Source: Nigrospora sphaerica | Lineage: Eukaryota > Ascomycota > Sordariomycetes > Amphisphaeriales > Apiosporaceae | Length of the DNA: 64,000 nt | Reading direction: 5' to 3' | Assembly: GCA_018287875.1 (NCBI GenBank) | Contig: JAGVVL010000001.1 | Span: 4,092,001-4,156,000, forward strand | Shown: positions 33,365 to 45,158 of the stretch, in pieces | Layout of the letters: each line of letters begins with the position of its first letter | How positions within the stretch are numbered: the first letter of the stretch is position 1 | The notes under the pieces: model-generated | The model's input: the letters and a program-made list of their open reading frames with translations, nothing else | Databases searched by the model: none | What the model was told of the DNA's origin: nothing | Program-made: the position numbers and the translations under genes

Positions 33365-34252
33365 CTAATCCCTGTGGTAGTAATGCCTCCGCCTGCGATC
33401 CTCAACAATGATCTCGCGGTCTTGGCTGCGGCGCCGCGGCTCAAACCGCCGGGGCGCGTCAACGTAGCGGAACGTCTCCGGGGGGTCCACCTCGTACGGC
33501 ACGGGGTAGGGTTCAGGCACGGGGTACGGAACGGGCACGCGGACGGGCACCAACTTCTCGCGCTCGATGTAGACCTCTCTCTCGCGGCTTTGGACCCGGT
33601 CGTGGCTGTGGCTGCGGCTGCGGCTGCTGCTCGACGATGTGGAGCTCTTGGACGACTTGTGCGACTTGGGTGGTTTGTGTGACTTGTGCGACTTGTGCGA
33701 CTTGTGCGACTTGTGCGATTTCGACGACTTGGCCGACTTGGCCGACCCGACCGAGGGCTCCACGTCCACGGCGATGACCTCGATCTGGTCGCACTCGGGT
33801 TCGGGAGTCGGTGCCCTTACCGAGGGAGCCCTGACCGAGGGAGCCCTGACCGAGGGAGCCCTGACCGACGGGGCCCTTACCGAGGGAGCCCTGACCGAGG
33901 GCGGGGGGGTGCAAACAACGGGTTCAGGCTCCGGTGCAGGTTCCGGTACGGGTTCAGGCACCACCACGACGGGCGGCGGCGGCGGCGGTGTGGGCGCAGA
34001 TACGGGTGGCGGCGGCGGCGGGGAGGGTTCGCGCACGCTCGGCGGTGGCAGGGGTGTTGGTTCCCGCACAACAGGCGGCGGAAGCGGTGCGTGATCACAG
34101 ATGCTGTAGGTAGAACAACATGACGGAGACGCGGGGGCCGGGACTATGGTAGTGACCCGTTGGCGGTACGTCTTGCTGCCATAAGTGGGCGGCTCGAGGT
34201 AAAGCACCTTCTTGTACTTGTGGTGCCTGCGGGGGGCTTCGGTGGTATACAT
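33365..34252 (-). CDS. Repeat-rich Pro/Ser/Arg protein, function unknown
   Basis: I recognise no domain. One exon codes 295 residues. From the N-terminus: a basic segment with YKKVLYLEPPTYGSKTY; a short Cys-containing stretch (CCSTYSICDHAP); proline-rich repeats of PPPSVREP/PPPPP type; PEPVPEPAPEPE; six APSVR pentapeptides coded by 15-bp repeats; an acidic IEVIAVDVEPS; then HKS tripeptide repeats coded by 9-bp units, a Ser/Arg/His-rich region, and a YPVPEPYPVPYEVDPPETF motif before a basic end (RRRRHYYHRD). No signal peptide is visible. A separate 61-codon ORF on the same strand (34278-34463) lies just upstream with an excellent CCGCCATGG start; it could be an upstream ORF or a spliced first exon. 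The alternating charged and Pro-rich blocks suggest a scaffold or a nuclear/cytoskeletal disordered protein. Confidence 0.65.
   Translation of the reverse strand: MYTTEAPRRHHKYKKVLYLEPPTYGSKTYRQRVTTIVPAPASPSCCSTYSICDHAPLPPPVVREPTPLPPPSVREPSPPPPPPVSAPTPPPPPPVVVVPEPVPEPAPEPEPVVCTPPPSVRAPSVRAPSVRAPSVRAPSVRAPSVRAPTPEPECDQIEVIAVDVEPSVGSAKSAKSSKSHKSHKSHKSHKSHKPPKSHKSSKSSTSSSSSRSRSHSHDRVQSREREVYIEREKLVPVRVPVPYPVPEPYPVPYEVDPPETFRYVDAPRRFEPRRRSQDREIIVEDRRRRHYYHRD
33681..33716. repeat. Four perfect 9-bp repeats (coding HKS)
   Basis: GACTTGTGC repeats four times without change. On the minus strand it codes His-Lys-Ser tripeptides in the repeat-rich protein. Confidence 0.9.
33813..33902. repeat. Six 15-bp repeats (coding APSVR)
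   Basis: Units start every 15 bp from 33813: GCCCT(T/G)ACCGAGGGA, with one variant ending GACGGG. Near-identity at the DNA level, including silent positions, points to recent expansion. Confidence 0.9.
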
Positions 34253-37200
34253 GGTCAGCGCCGGCGATACGAAAGATTCAGTTGTTGTCGACGAAGTTGT
34301 CGTTGGGCCAAAGCGCGATCAGGGCCTGGGTTGCTGGGTGGAGGGAGAATGGGAAAGATAAAGACGGTGGGGTCGGGAGCAGAAAATGGGGGGAGATGGG
34401 ATATTTTGGGGTTAATAAACGTATGCAAGGATGAGGTATGTACCTGTTGACGTCCAGCACCACATGGCGGTAGGTGGTGAAGTAGCACGACTATGTAATG
34501 GCAGGGCGGGCTAAATCAGGATTCCGGGATGGCGGACGGTAGCGGCGGCACGTCGACTAGTACAAAAATTGGGTGAGTGACGTTACGTCACGTCGGGTCG
34601 GTAGTGCACGGGCCTAGACGTTGGCGCTGCAGGGTCGCGGTCGCGGGTGAGAGGCCAAAGGGTCTTTTTCTCTTAGCCGGCCTCGGGAGGGGGAAGGACA
34701 GGAGCAGAAGGCACGAGAAGGCGACGACGTTTTGGGGGACGGGCCTCAGTATCCTCCGGTATAGCAAGAAGCAGTAAAACAAAATTAGTTGCGATACGGA
34801 GACTCCCGTATAAGATCAGCGACCCCAGCCAGGAGGAGGACGGGGGGATAGGCGGTGGTTAAGTACTCTCTTTCCCTGGCTCTGTTGCTGCTCTTGCTAT
34901 TGCTACCGTGTATACTTTATGTCGCCGCCTGGACCCCGTCCCCGTCCCCATCCCCATCTCCATCCTCACATGCAGACCGTTGCCCCCCCTCCGTGCGTCG
35001 TGACTTTCGGGCAGCCGACCTACCCACATCAGCGGCGGCCTGCAGACGTGCTGCGTGTCTCAGACCGACTCCGGAAGCCTAACCAGACGCTGCCCCCGGG
35101 TGGGCAAGGAGGGGGGGCCCATGAGGGCATCACGAACAAACACGCTGGACGCTATTGGGTGACTTGGGCCCGCAGACTATTGGCCAGGCGGTGCTGGGTG
35201 TCCCTCGCACCCCCTCTGGATCGGATGACGTTGGTTCAAGTCGCTCCGGAGATGCCCCATGACACAGGCGAGAAACCAAGGCCCGTCTGGACCCCTGCCA
35301 GTCCTCTTCGTCTCTGCCATACTGGGCACACCCTGGCGGGCTTGCTTCTGCCGGCTGTCTTGCTGCCCGCCCTCCTCGTTCTCGCTGGTCCAGCTGGTGC
35401 CCTGGCTCCACGGCTGGTCCCTGCACGCGGCATCGGAGTGGAGGAAGGCGGGTCGACGCGCCCAACGCCCATTGGTCGTCGGCCATTAGACCTTCGGCAA
35501 GACTGGGCGAGGCTGATGGCAAGACGAGGGGTTTGACGGCCCCCGACGACCCCAACTCCCTGTTGGGCAGGGCACAGCTGGTCTGGTTGGGTGCCGTGGC
35601 ATCGAGACGCTGCGGGGATGCCCTCCTCCGACCTTGGTTGATCGTTTCTTCTTCCTTCTTCCACGACCGCTGGAGACGGCACCTTCTCGGGCCCGACGGC
35701 TCCCCCAGCTGCCCCAGTTGCCCCCCAGCCCGTCGCCGAGGACGACGGCCTGGACGCTGTGCTGCTTTGGGTCGTGACGGGGTTTCCTCCGGGGCTATTG
35801 GCAATGCCAGGTCACCGCTGCAGGATCGGACCCGCGTCCCCTCATACCCACCCGATCGCGAGATTCTCCCCTGCGTCGTGCCATCTTTCGACCAACTCCA
35901 TCCTTGAGCCCTGAATATCCGACCAGCGTATCGGCATTTGGGCCGCCAGGCTCGGTGGCGACAGCCGCATGCATGGCAAAGCAAGGCGTCGGGGGGAGAG
36001 GGGAAGTCTTCCGGCCGCGCGTTGACGGGAGAAAGTCTCTGTAGGCACGTAGGGACTTGGCCACTGATGTTTGTTGGCGCACCGCCCACCGCTCATCTAC
36101 CGAGTAGATATTTCCGTGATGCAAGTGCTAACTGCAAACACGTGAGTTGGGACGCCCTTTCGGCCTTTTCCCGGACCACCCCGGGCCCGCCGGCGCCGGT
36201 GCAAATGGGCCGGTTGGTCGTCTGCCAGTCCCGCCTGCCCGCCTGCCCGCCCATTCCCAGCTCCTTTTCGGGAGTTGATGGCGGCTCTGCGGCTCCGCTT
36301 GATGCACACGCACACGCACGCACGCACATGCGGTGGGATCCGGTCAAACCTCCGGCCACCAGCACCTCGACCGCACTGCCGAAACTGCCCCTTTCCTTAC
36401 GGTTCGGCGACGTCCGCTCCCACCCGAGCAGCCCACCCCCCGACGCGAGGCCTAGACTTGACAAACCCGCCCCATCAGACCAAACCTGTGCAAAGTTTGT
36501 CTACGCCCAGATGGGCGGGGTCCCAACGGGAGGCGATCCGTGAGAGGCTCGTGCCGGATCCGCGGGGTCGAAAGGGGATCCGCCGCTGCTGCCCAAGGGA
36601 CGATAGCGACTGTGGACAGAATACAGACACGGTAATACCCACATACCCCGCCAATCACCACGAGGATTCCCCTGCGTCGGGCCCCAATATACTTAACACA
36701 TCATCACTCTGCACTCTGGTACACTAATGTTGGAAGCAGGAGGGTCAGGCAAGGCATATGCGCTTGTCAGGTCACTTCCAGGCCACACCTGTCATGTCAG
36801 GTACGGGTCACCACTTCCCCTCTGCATCCGTCCCGAACCGGCCACGCCCAGGCAAGGAAGGGCATTGGATCGTATCTGCAAAAGCCACCCGCTACACGCG
36901 TGGCCGCCCTAGCCACGGACGCGATTGAGGCCGCGCGTTCGTATCTCGTCTTGTCGACGCGCAGTCCACGCCGCCTCTTTTTGCCCGCCAGTTTGCCCAC
37001 CCGTATGCAGTATGGATTGCGCACTGTACAGCCACACCGCACTGCCGTCGTCTGTCTATACGGCCTTTGAACCTGGGCAAGGGGTTAACTGCCTACGCAC
37101 CCCTGTCCCTCGCTGGCGGGTTCCGCATCGCGGAACAAGCGGAAACACGACACCATAGCCAACCGAAGCTCCCGCAGTTTGGGGCTATCCAACGTACAGC

Positions 37201-40123
37201 CTCCTGGAGTCTTGCGATGCGAAGGGTGGCTTCCACATCATGTCCGGGAGGTTGCAGTTTGCTCAGCCCAACCAGCGTGGGCGGGTAGGAAAGAGCGAGC
37301 CTGCCTCAATTTGATTGCTTAATATCTATGTTATTATGCATAGCTATGCAAGGCGTTGTATATTCATCTTGAGAGATGCGGCTGGATTCCTCCAGCCTTC
37401 GCAAATCACAGGCTCTCCGCTGCTGAGTTCCTCGCCTACGGGTTGATTCATGGGAGAGATGGGGAAAGGCATGGACGGCTCTCCTGCTCACGGTATGGTG
37501 ACTTCTCCACCGTGCCGCGTGTTTACCATCACGATGCCCTTTTCCCGGACTATCTCACGGGAAACCTCCTAGGCCAGGTCTATCCATCCTACGACGGCCA
37601 TCACGCTGACTCAGTTGACGTTTATGAGTCTACGTAGGTCGGGATGCACTCACATGTTTCACTTGCTCCGCGCTCATCAAACAGTCCCCCCCCCCGAGTG
37701 TATTGGACCGGGCGGGGAAATCGATCTGCGATCCACACCACCAGCCGCCCGGGTGGTTATGACCTCGCCTCATCCCGATGAGACTTTACAGCGTACGCCG
37801 AGCCCGGCGCGAGACACCGGTCTCCTATCCAGGTCCCAGGCTCTTAGAGCCCGGGACTAGGCGAAGGTGACGGAGTTGGTCGAGGTCGTAAACTTGATTC
37901 CTCTAGTCCAGGGGAACACAGCGATCTATCAGATAGCGAACGCTTTGGGAAATGTCGGTGTCTGAGCGCGGTGAGCAGCTGCAGTCCCTCGAAATGATGC
38001 CAGAGAATTTTGCCTTTTGATTCCTACGACCGGGGCGACCTTTCACCGACCCCAAGTGCCGAACTTTGAGTTAGGAAGTGTATCAGGCGCATAACGATCA
38101 GAACCACACAAGAACCCTCGAATTTCATTTGCATCGGTGCCAAGACGAAATGAAAGGTTCCGACAGCACAGTGCCAAGGAGAGGCGATTGGAAGCAATCT
38201 GATTGACGTTGGGCATCATCCCTTCTGCTTCAGCTCGAGTGCCGAGGTGGCCAGGATCAGACACGGCCGAATATTTGGTTGCCGTCGGCGGGCGAGTGCG
38301 CACGCAAAAGCCCTCGCCCCAACCGATCGCAGCGATTGACGGACATGCTGGGGTCTCCCGCCCCCAAAAGAGTTCCTACGCCCACCCCTTGCCGCCGAGT
38401 GACGCCAGGGCTGCAGTCCGGACGTGTGCATGTTTCACCGGCCGGGTGTTCGATGTCGCCGGGACGACGGGACGGCAGTGGATCGCAGATTTGTCCCGGG
38501 ATCTCGCCTTGCAGGCATGTTTCCGCTCCAGGGTCCTACCGCCCAAGGGCAGAGGCAGCATTGCCTCCCTTCCGTGTCTCGAACTCAATTTCTAGGGAGC
38601 CCAACAAGCCCTCCTCCATCACGGTTATCCGCTGAATTCCTCGCTAGTCTCTTAAACGCTTCATGCTCATCGGACGTCGGAAACGATCGTTACGTTAGTC
38701 GGAAAAAGACAAGCCCGGTAATGTCAAGTTGGCGGTACATCCATCACACACGCGCCCTTTATCAAGAAGTCTGGTTGAAACTTGATTCGTCATTGTCATC
38801 GTGGGGTTGTGAGATCCCAGACATGGTAGGGACCCGGCAGTGGAATTAGAACCCCTCGACTATCGTCATGGTCGTTCAACGGAACGCCTTACCAGCTAAT
38901 CCATCTCAAAGCTTCCCTAATTTGGAGTTCCTGTATGCTATGCTGATCAACGATACTGGTGGCGTACGTGGATTTGAAGATTCCACCACGGGTCTCGGCA
39001 TATATCATTTTCGTTTCCTCCGTTCCACTCACCAGGCTTTTGCCTGACCCTCGCTTCTCGGCAGTCACTCGGGTGATTTGGACGGATCGCTCTCTCATCA
39101 GTCTGACCGTGCGGGCAGCAGGCATCAGTCACGCCCCGAGGTGGCAGGCTACGGCCGGAATGCTAACCGAGGTTGACCCCGGCCATGCAGATGTTCATCC
39201 CGATGGCGATGACGGATATCAACATGCTCGTGAAGTTTGGCATCGCCAGATAGGCACGTACGGGCTGTCGAACCGGTTGATAAACGTGGGTGTGGACCTG
39301 TCGCCGGGCTGTCCGTCCGCACCCGCCATCACGATCGCTATACCTTCGGACGTGTACAGGATGCGCAACCAAGGCCTCGACCGGGACATCTCGCCGTAGG
39401 AATAGCTTGCCTCAGCCAGCACTACCGCTATCCACGTATGAGTCGCATATCGTCCTCTCCCTGGCACCTTCCAGAGGCGCCAATGGTTAAAATCTTCGAA
39501 ATAGGGGACGGCCGGTACTCTCGCCGATTCCAAGTGCTCAGGCAACCGGACGGCCTAGGAAAAGATCCCCTAGGGCACCCCTGTGCTAATCTACTCTAGG
39601 ACTGAACTCTGGAAAGCATGGCCATCCATAACGTTGGTTTTGACTATGGTTTGTATTGCCACCCCCGCTTGGTATCTGAGATCGGATCGGCTATATTCCA
39701 TGGCGACGCGGGCTGCACAAACGGAAGCGAGCGCACTTGTGCCCGCAGAACGCACCCCTTCGCTTCGGGATGTTATGCTTTCCGCCTGATGGCAGGCACG
39801 CGTACCAGCACCCGTCCTCTATGGCGATCGATGATGGCATCGAAGACTGATAGCCCTGGTGTCCCCGAGAGTGCCTGTCACGGGCCACGAGCGCAACCTA
39901 ATCCAGTGAAATCAGAATCTCAATTGATCAAGTGCAGATGTACGATGTACGTTTCGGTTTAATCCGAGGGGTATAGTCCACAAAAAACCATTAGCAATTA
40001 GGAAAGACCCGTCCTCGCAAAACGGACCGGAACCAATGTCTCCATGCAGAGGTCATGATGCATCATCATCTCGTCGTACGTGAGAGTAGACAAGGACTCT
40101 CAAGCGGCGTACGCTGCTGCTCT
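34253..40123. other. 6-kb gene-poor region
   Basis: No gene is supported. Long overlapping ORFs at 34919-35536 (+) and 35130-36089 (-) lie in a GC-rich block and have no protein-like features. A minus-strand series of short ORFs between 38889 and 39545 has hydrophobic and C-terminal-tail-like sequence that could be a relic of a membrane protein gene. Confidence 0.45.
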
Positions 40124-42434
40124 CTAAGCGGCCGCCTCGACGACAGCGGGAGACGCCTCGGCCTTGACTTCGCCGTTGGCCTCGCTTGCCGGCGCCGGCG
40201 CCGCCGCCTGCTGCTCCTTGAGGGCCTTGAGCTCGGCCTCCAGCGACTCGGCCTTGGCGAGCGCCTCCTTGGTCTCGGCCTCGGCCTTGGCGACGGCCTC
40301 CTTCTTCTCCGCCTCGAGCTTGTCAAGGGCCTTCTTGTTGTTACCAATGAGCTTCTCGAGAAGCTCCTTCTTCTCCGCGGCAGCCTTGTCGAGGGCAGCC
40401 TTGAGGTCAACCTCGGCCTTGGCCGAAGACTCCTTGTTGGCAGCCTCGAGGACCGAGAGGGCCTCCTTGGCCTGCTCGACGTCGGACTCGGCCTTGGCGA
40501 GAGCCTCCTTCTTCTCCGCCTCGGCCTTCTCCAACGCGTCCTTGGTCTTCTGCACCTCGGCCTCGGCCTCGGCCTTGGCCTCAGCGACGGCCTCCTTCTT
40601 CTCATCCTCGAGCTTCTCCAGGGCGGCCTTGGTCTCGCCTTCGGCCTTGGAAAGGGCCTCCTGCTTGGCGGCAACCTCGGCCTCGGCGTCCTTCAGCTGG
40701 GCCCTAAGATCGGACTGAGACTTCTGGCTCTGCTCGCTCTCGGATTGGAGCTCCGCGATCTTAGACTCGAGCTCGGAAACCTTGGCGTTGATGGACTCCT
40801 TATCCTGGACAGAAGCCTCCAGCTCGGCCACCTTGCTGTCGACGGCAGCCTTGTCCTGCATTCGTGGTCATTCTTGATGCTCCCTCAAAATACAGATATG
40901 GGCAACTTACGTTCTGCGCCGTCTCAAGGGCCTCCTTGGCCTTGGCGAGCTCGCTCTGCGCCTCATCGGCCTGCTTCTGAAGCTCATCCACCTTGGCCGT
41001 CTTCTCGTCAAGAGACTTCTGCAGCGTCTGCTGCTCCGAATCGGCAGCGTTGGCCTTGCTCTGGATGTCCTCGATCTGCTTCTGGAGCTCCGAGACCTTG
41101 GCGGACTGCTCCTCCAGCTGGTTCCGGAGGTTCTGCGACTCCTCCTCGGCGGCCTTGGTCTTGCCCTCCGTATCGGCAGCATCCGAGGTCAGCTTCTCCA
41201 GGGCGGCCTGGGACTTTTGGTGCTCGGCCTTGGACTCTTCGAGCTCCTGTTGGTACTTGGCCAGGTCGGCACGGAGCTTCTGGAGCTCCTCCTCGTAGGA
41301 CTTGGTCTTCTCCTCGGTGCCGGCGGCATCGTTCTTGGCAGCCTCGATCTCCTTGGCGAGGTTGTCGTGGGCAGACTGCAGAGACTCGTGCTTCTGCTTC
41401 CACTCGTCGGCCTCCCTCTGGGCCGTCTCGGAGCCGGCGGACAGCTCATCGTGGGCGGCCTGCAGGGACTCGTGCTTCTGCTTCCACTCGGCGGCCTCCT
41501 TCTGGGCCGTCTCGGAGCCGGCGGACAGCTCATCGTGGGCGGCCTGCAGGGACTCGTGCTTCTGCTTCCACTCGGCGGCCTCCTTCTGGGCCGTCTCGGA
41601 GCCGGCAGACAGTTGGTCATGGGCGGCCTGCAGGGCGGCGAGCTTGTCGTTGGCGGCCGCCAGCTCCTGCTTGGCGGAGGCCAGGCTGGACTCGGACTCG
41701 CTCTTGAGCTGGTCGTAAGACTCTTGCAGGCTCTTCAGCTTGTCCTGGGCCTCGGCCAGTTCCTTCTGGGCGGCGGCAACGGCGCCGTCCGTGTCCTTGG
41801 AGGCATCGTCAACCGACTTCTGCAGGCCGGTGATCTTGTCCTGGGCCTCGGCGACCGACTTCTTGTGCTCGTCGACCTCGGACTTGAGGGTGGCGAGTTG
41901 CTGCTCGAGCTGGGCGTTCTGCTGCTCGATGGCGTGGACCTTCTCCTCGGAATCGGCGTGCTTCTTCTTGGTCGAGGCCAGCTCGATGTTGAGGCCGGCC
42001 TCGATGGCGCGGCGCTCCTCGAGGGCGTCGGCGAGCTGCTTCTTGACCGACTCGAGCTCCTCGACGAGGGACTGCTTCGACTGCTCGACCTCGGCGAGCT
42101 GGGCCTTGACGGTGACGAGCTCGTCGGCGGCGGCGGCGGACGGCTTGTTCTGTTCGGAGCTGTCGGCGGCCTGCTTCAGATCGGCCTCAAGCTTCTGGAT
42201 CTGGGACTTGCTCTCCGACTCGAGGGTAGAGGTCTTGGCCTCGAGCTCCGCGACCTTCTTCCGCAGGCGGGTGGCCTCGTTGGAGACGCGCTCATACTCC
42301 TCCTCCTTGGTGGCAATCTGCTTCTCGCGGGCGGTGATGGCCTCATCACGCTCAGCAATGCCCTGCAGGAGAGAGTTCTTCTCCTCGGTGCTGAGCTCGC
42401 CCGACTTCTCGAAAATGGAGAGAACGTTGCCCAT
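40124..42434 (-). CDS. Long coiled-coil protein with predicted N-myristoylation signal
   Basis: The family is not recognised. Two exons, 40911-42434 and 40124-40855, are joined over a 55-bp intron (GTAAGT at 40910, GCAG at 40858-40856), phase 0, giving 751 residues. The protein begins MGNVLS, which fits the eukaryotic N-myristoylation pattern (Gly2, Ser6). After a short N-terminal region, nearly the whole chain is Glu/Lys/Ala/Gln-rich heptad sequence. Three 28-residue tandem repeats (four heptads each; LQAAHDELSAGSETAQKEAA and following) lie in the middle. Exon 2 is especially rich in AEKKEALAKAE-type units. The end is Ala/Pro-rich and disordered (PAPASEANGEVKAEAS). There are no membrane segments. 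A myristoylated coiled-coil rod suggests a membrane-tethered structural or tether protein. Resemblance to myosin or intermediate filament tails would be compositional only. Confidence 0.85.
41361..41633. repeat. 84-bp tandem repeat inside the coiled-coil gene
   Basis: Reading on the minus strand, copies run 41633-41550, 41549-41466 and 41465-41382, with a diverged partial fourth copy to about 41361. Each codes 28 residues. Copies 1-2 and 2-3 differ by only a few bases, including silent ones, so the array is recent or kept uniform. Confidence 0.9.
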
Positions 42435-45158
42435 ATCGTCGTTTGGTGCGGATCAGATGGCAAAGCAAGACTGACGGGTAGAAGACAGGACGACGAACAG
42501 ACTCAAGGGGCGTCGATCAAAGAAATAGAATGAAGCCTTTGCGTCGATCGAGGGGCGGACAAACAGGCTTCACGGGCTTATGGGAGGGACAAGAGGGTGG
42601 GAGAGGAAAAGTAGGTGAAGAGGGACGGCAGATGCAGGGTCGATAAAAAATGTTTCTGGCCAGTAATTGGTCGTTGTGGTGACTAAAGGAGGGGCCGTGC
42701 AGGGAGGGGCCTAGTGAGAATTTTGGGGCGCTCTATTCGGCCTCGGGCGTGGCACTTTTTCACTCGTCCTCCCCGGGCGGCCTGGAGGGTGGACGGTGAG
42801 GCAAAGATGGACGAGGGTTCCGCTTCCTTCACATGTTTGTCTGGCGGTGGTTTGCCCCCCCCCCCAACATTGTCTGCGTGTGTCTATGTGCCTATGTGTA
42901 TGTGTGTGGTTGTGTATGCGAGGTACCTACCTGTATGTGTGTGGTCCGTGATGGGTACCAGCGACAAGTCAGGCCGCCACGAGCCCGCCAACTGTTACCC
43001 CTCCTTCTGTGCTGCCCTCGTCCCCTCTGCCCCTCAACGATAGCCCCTCACACCCTAGGCGCCCCTCCCAAATGGAAAACGGGAGGAGGCAGGTCAGAAG
43101 AACGGGTGGACAGGCGGGAATCCAGCACCCACTTAGAGGCCCGGTTGGCCCCAACTCCGTCGTAGCAATCCGAGCAATCCCTCCCTTCCCGTCTTTGCTT
43201 GCCCATCCGTCCCATGCTCGCCATGCAGCCCGTTGCTGCTGAACACACTGACTGACCTGCGTCGTTGCGTGCTTGCGACCTGCCGGCCGCTCCGGAGCCC
43301 CACGTTGCCTGGTGCCATTTGCTCCTAGGAAAACAGCCCGTCGGTACCCGTAGAGCCCGTCGAGCCCGTCAAGCCCGTCAGCATAAGAGGGGGGCCCGAG
43401 GTCGAATACTTAGCCTAGGAAACCTACCGAAGTCATGGGCGCGGGTCAATTGACGCAAACAGTCAGACACTCGAGCCGATGAGGGATGTCCCCTGCACAA
43501 CGCCCAATGCCCAACCACTGCTGGATGCAGGAACCACACAAGCATCGATGGAAGGCTTTTCGATGTCACTTAGGTAGTGCCTAGAAGCATCTATTGAAAG
43601 ACGAATAAGCGGTAGTTTACCCATGTTGACTCGACGTCCTTTCACAGCTACCCCTGGTACTTTGGCTCCAGGAAGGGGGAAAAAAACACGGTTGTGCTGC
43701 ACAGTCGTCTTCAGCAGCGGGCGGGTGCTGATCGCCCACATCAGCCGATCCCAGGATTGGGTGCATGAAGCCATCCCATGTCGCATGGATAAGAGGACCC
43801 TGAGAAAGCATCCACCAATCACGACCTTGACCGCTGGTTGGCAAGTTGGTCAACATAATGTGATTGGCTGCCTTGTCACCATCACTCTTCTGGGCGCTTG
43901 TACTTTCTTATTAACGTAGTTGAACATGCAGGTAGGCACTTGTGAAAGTTGGCAGGCCATCGACCATTTATTTACCCATCGTCAAAGTGTCATCCCGAGG
44001 CTTAATGCTGGTTCCCCGGATGCTCAACTCGTCCAGCGGGTCCAGTACCATACCTGCCCCCTCCGCAAGCCCGCACTCCGCCTTTGCGCAGACGCCCCGG
44101 CCCCTGTACTTTGGGTATGAAGGTAAGGTCACTTGCTCAAACGCTCGAGTCTTGTGCTCTCAGCAGTCAGCAGCGCACTTCATCTCTCCCTCCCGCGAAG
44201 TAGAGAAGCTCGAGAAGTTTTGCCTTCTCCCAACCCCGATACCGTCGGTTTCTAGCCCTTGACGTCATTTGTTCATCTGGGCGAGATGAAGCAGGAGGTA
44301 CGAGCGTCCAAGCTGGGATTCTCCATTTGATTCGGAGCTGAGGCCCTCTGGACCAGACACTCGGAACCTCCTAAGCCACTTATAAGCTCTGACCAACGGC
44401 TCCAGCAGCTTGGAACCTCACGGCCATGACATATTCATCCCCATCTTCATGCTATCCATCCGTGGATGGATGGACAGGAATTACAGTTACATGGATGTAA
44501 GGGCCAGGCGTATCCCGCCTATCATTAGTTGGGACTGCCCTCCTAATCGACTTCCATGGCACCGCAGTTAATTCTCTCAGTTGCGCCTGGCAGTGAATAG
44601 ACTGTCCCTCTCGCAGGGCACGGCCGCATGTATCGCTGTCCAAAACGAGGCCTCCCGCACCCTCCCGCACCCCATCCACCGTCCGCGCCCCGTCTCGCAT
44701 ATTGATTCGGATGCGGATACAGACACTGCCGGTGGGGTTTGCTGATCCCGATATCCCGCCGCCGTTTTGACCTATGTTTCTGTCGATGCGCCGTGGCTGA
44801 GCCGGCCGTGGCCTTGCCGTAGCTCGCCATAGCGCCGTTCTAGGACGAAGCCGCCGTCGGCTTTTCCTGTTTGCTAGCCCAGCACGGCAAGTGATCACCC
44901 TTCGCCGCGTCGATTAGGACAAGATTTCCCCTAGGCTACGCGAGTAGTGCTGAGACGCCGCTTGGATAGCCGACTCATCGAGCTGACTATACTCCTGATA
45001 AGACGGCGGCTTCGTCTGCAGCTCCCGAGGGTCGGGATGCCGCCCTTCTCACGTCTTCGCGGGCAGCAGTAGACATTGTCTTCGGCACTCGGCAAAACCA
45101 TGCATATGATTCCCCGGGCACAGCAGGAGACCCGAAGCCCTCGTGTCTACCATGGTCA
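42435..45158. other. Intergenic region
   Basis: Upstream of the coiled-coil gene (its promoter and 5' UTR) and upstream of the membrane-protein exon. No gene is supported. A GAGGTACCTACCTG element lies near 42920. The missing 5' exons of the gene at 45159 may be here, but I could not place them. Confidence 0.4.

Noticed and set aside
33681..33902. Regular short repeats considered as a CRISPR-like array
   Set aside because: Units are 9 or 15 bp with no spacers and are in frame within a eukaryotic protein gene.
35130..36089. 319-codon minus-strand ORF, with a 205-codon ORF on the other strand
   Set aside because: Open frames on both strands in a GC-rich block, shuffled composition, no domain-like segment.
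40055..42533. Very long plus-strand ORFs (up to 550 codons) opposite the coiled-coil gene
   Set aside because: They are Leu/Gly/Arg-rich antisense frames of a Glu/Lys/Ala heptad gene whose minus-strand product has clear coiled-coil sequence, a start context and a spliced intron.
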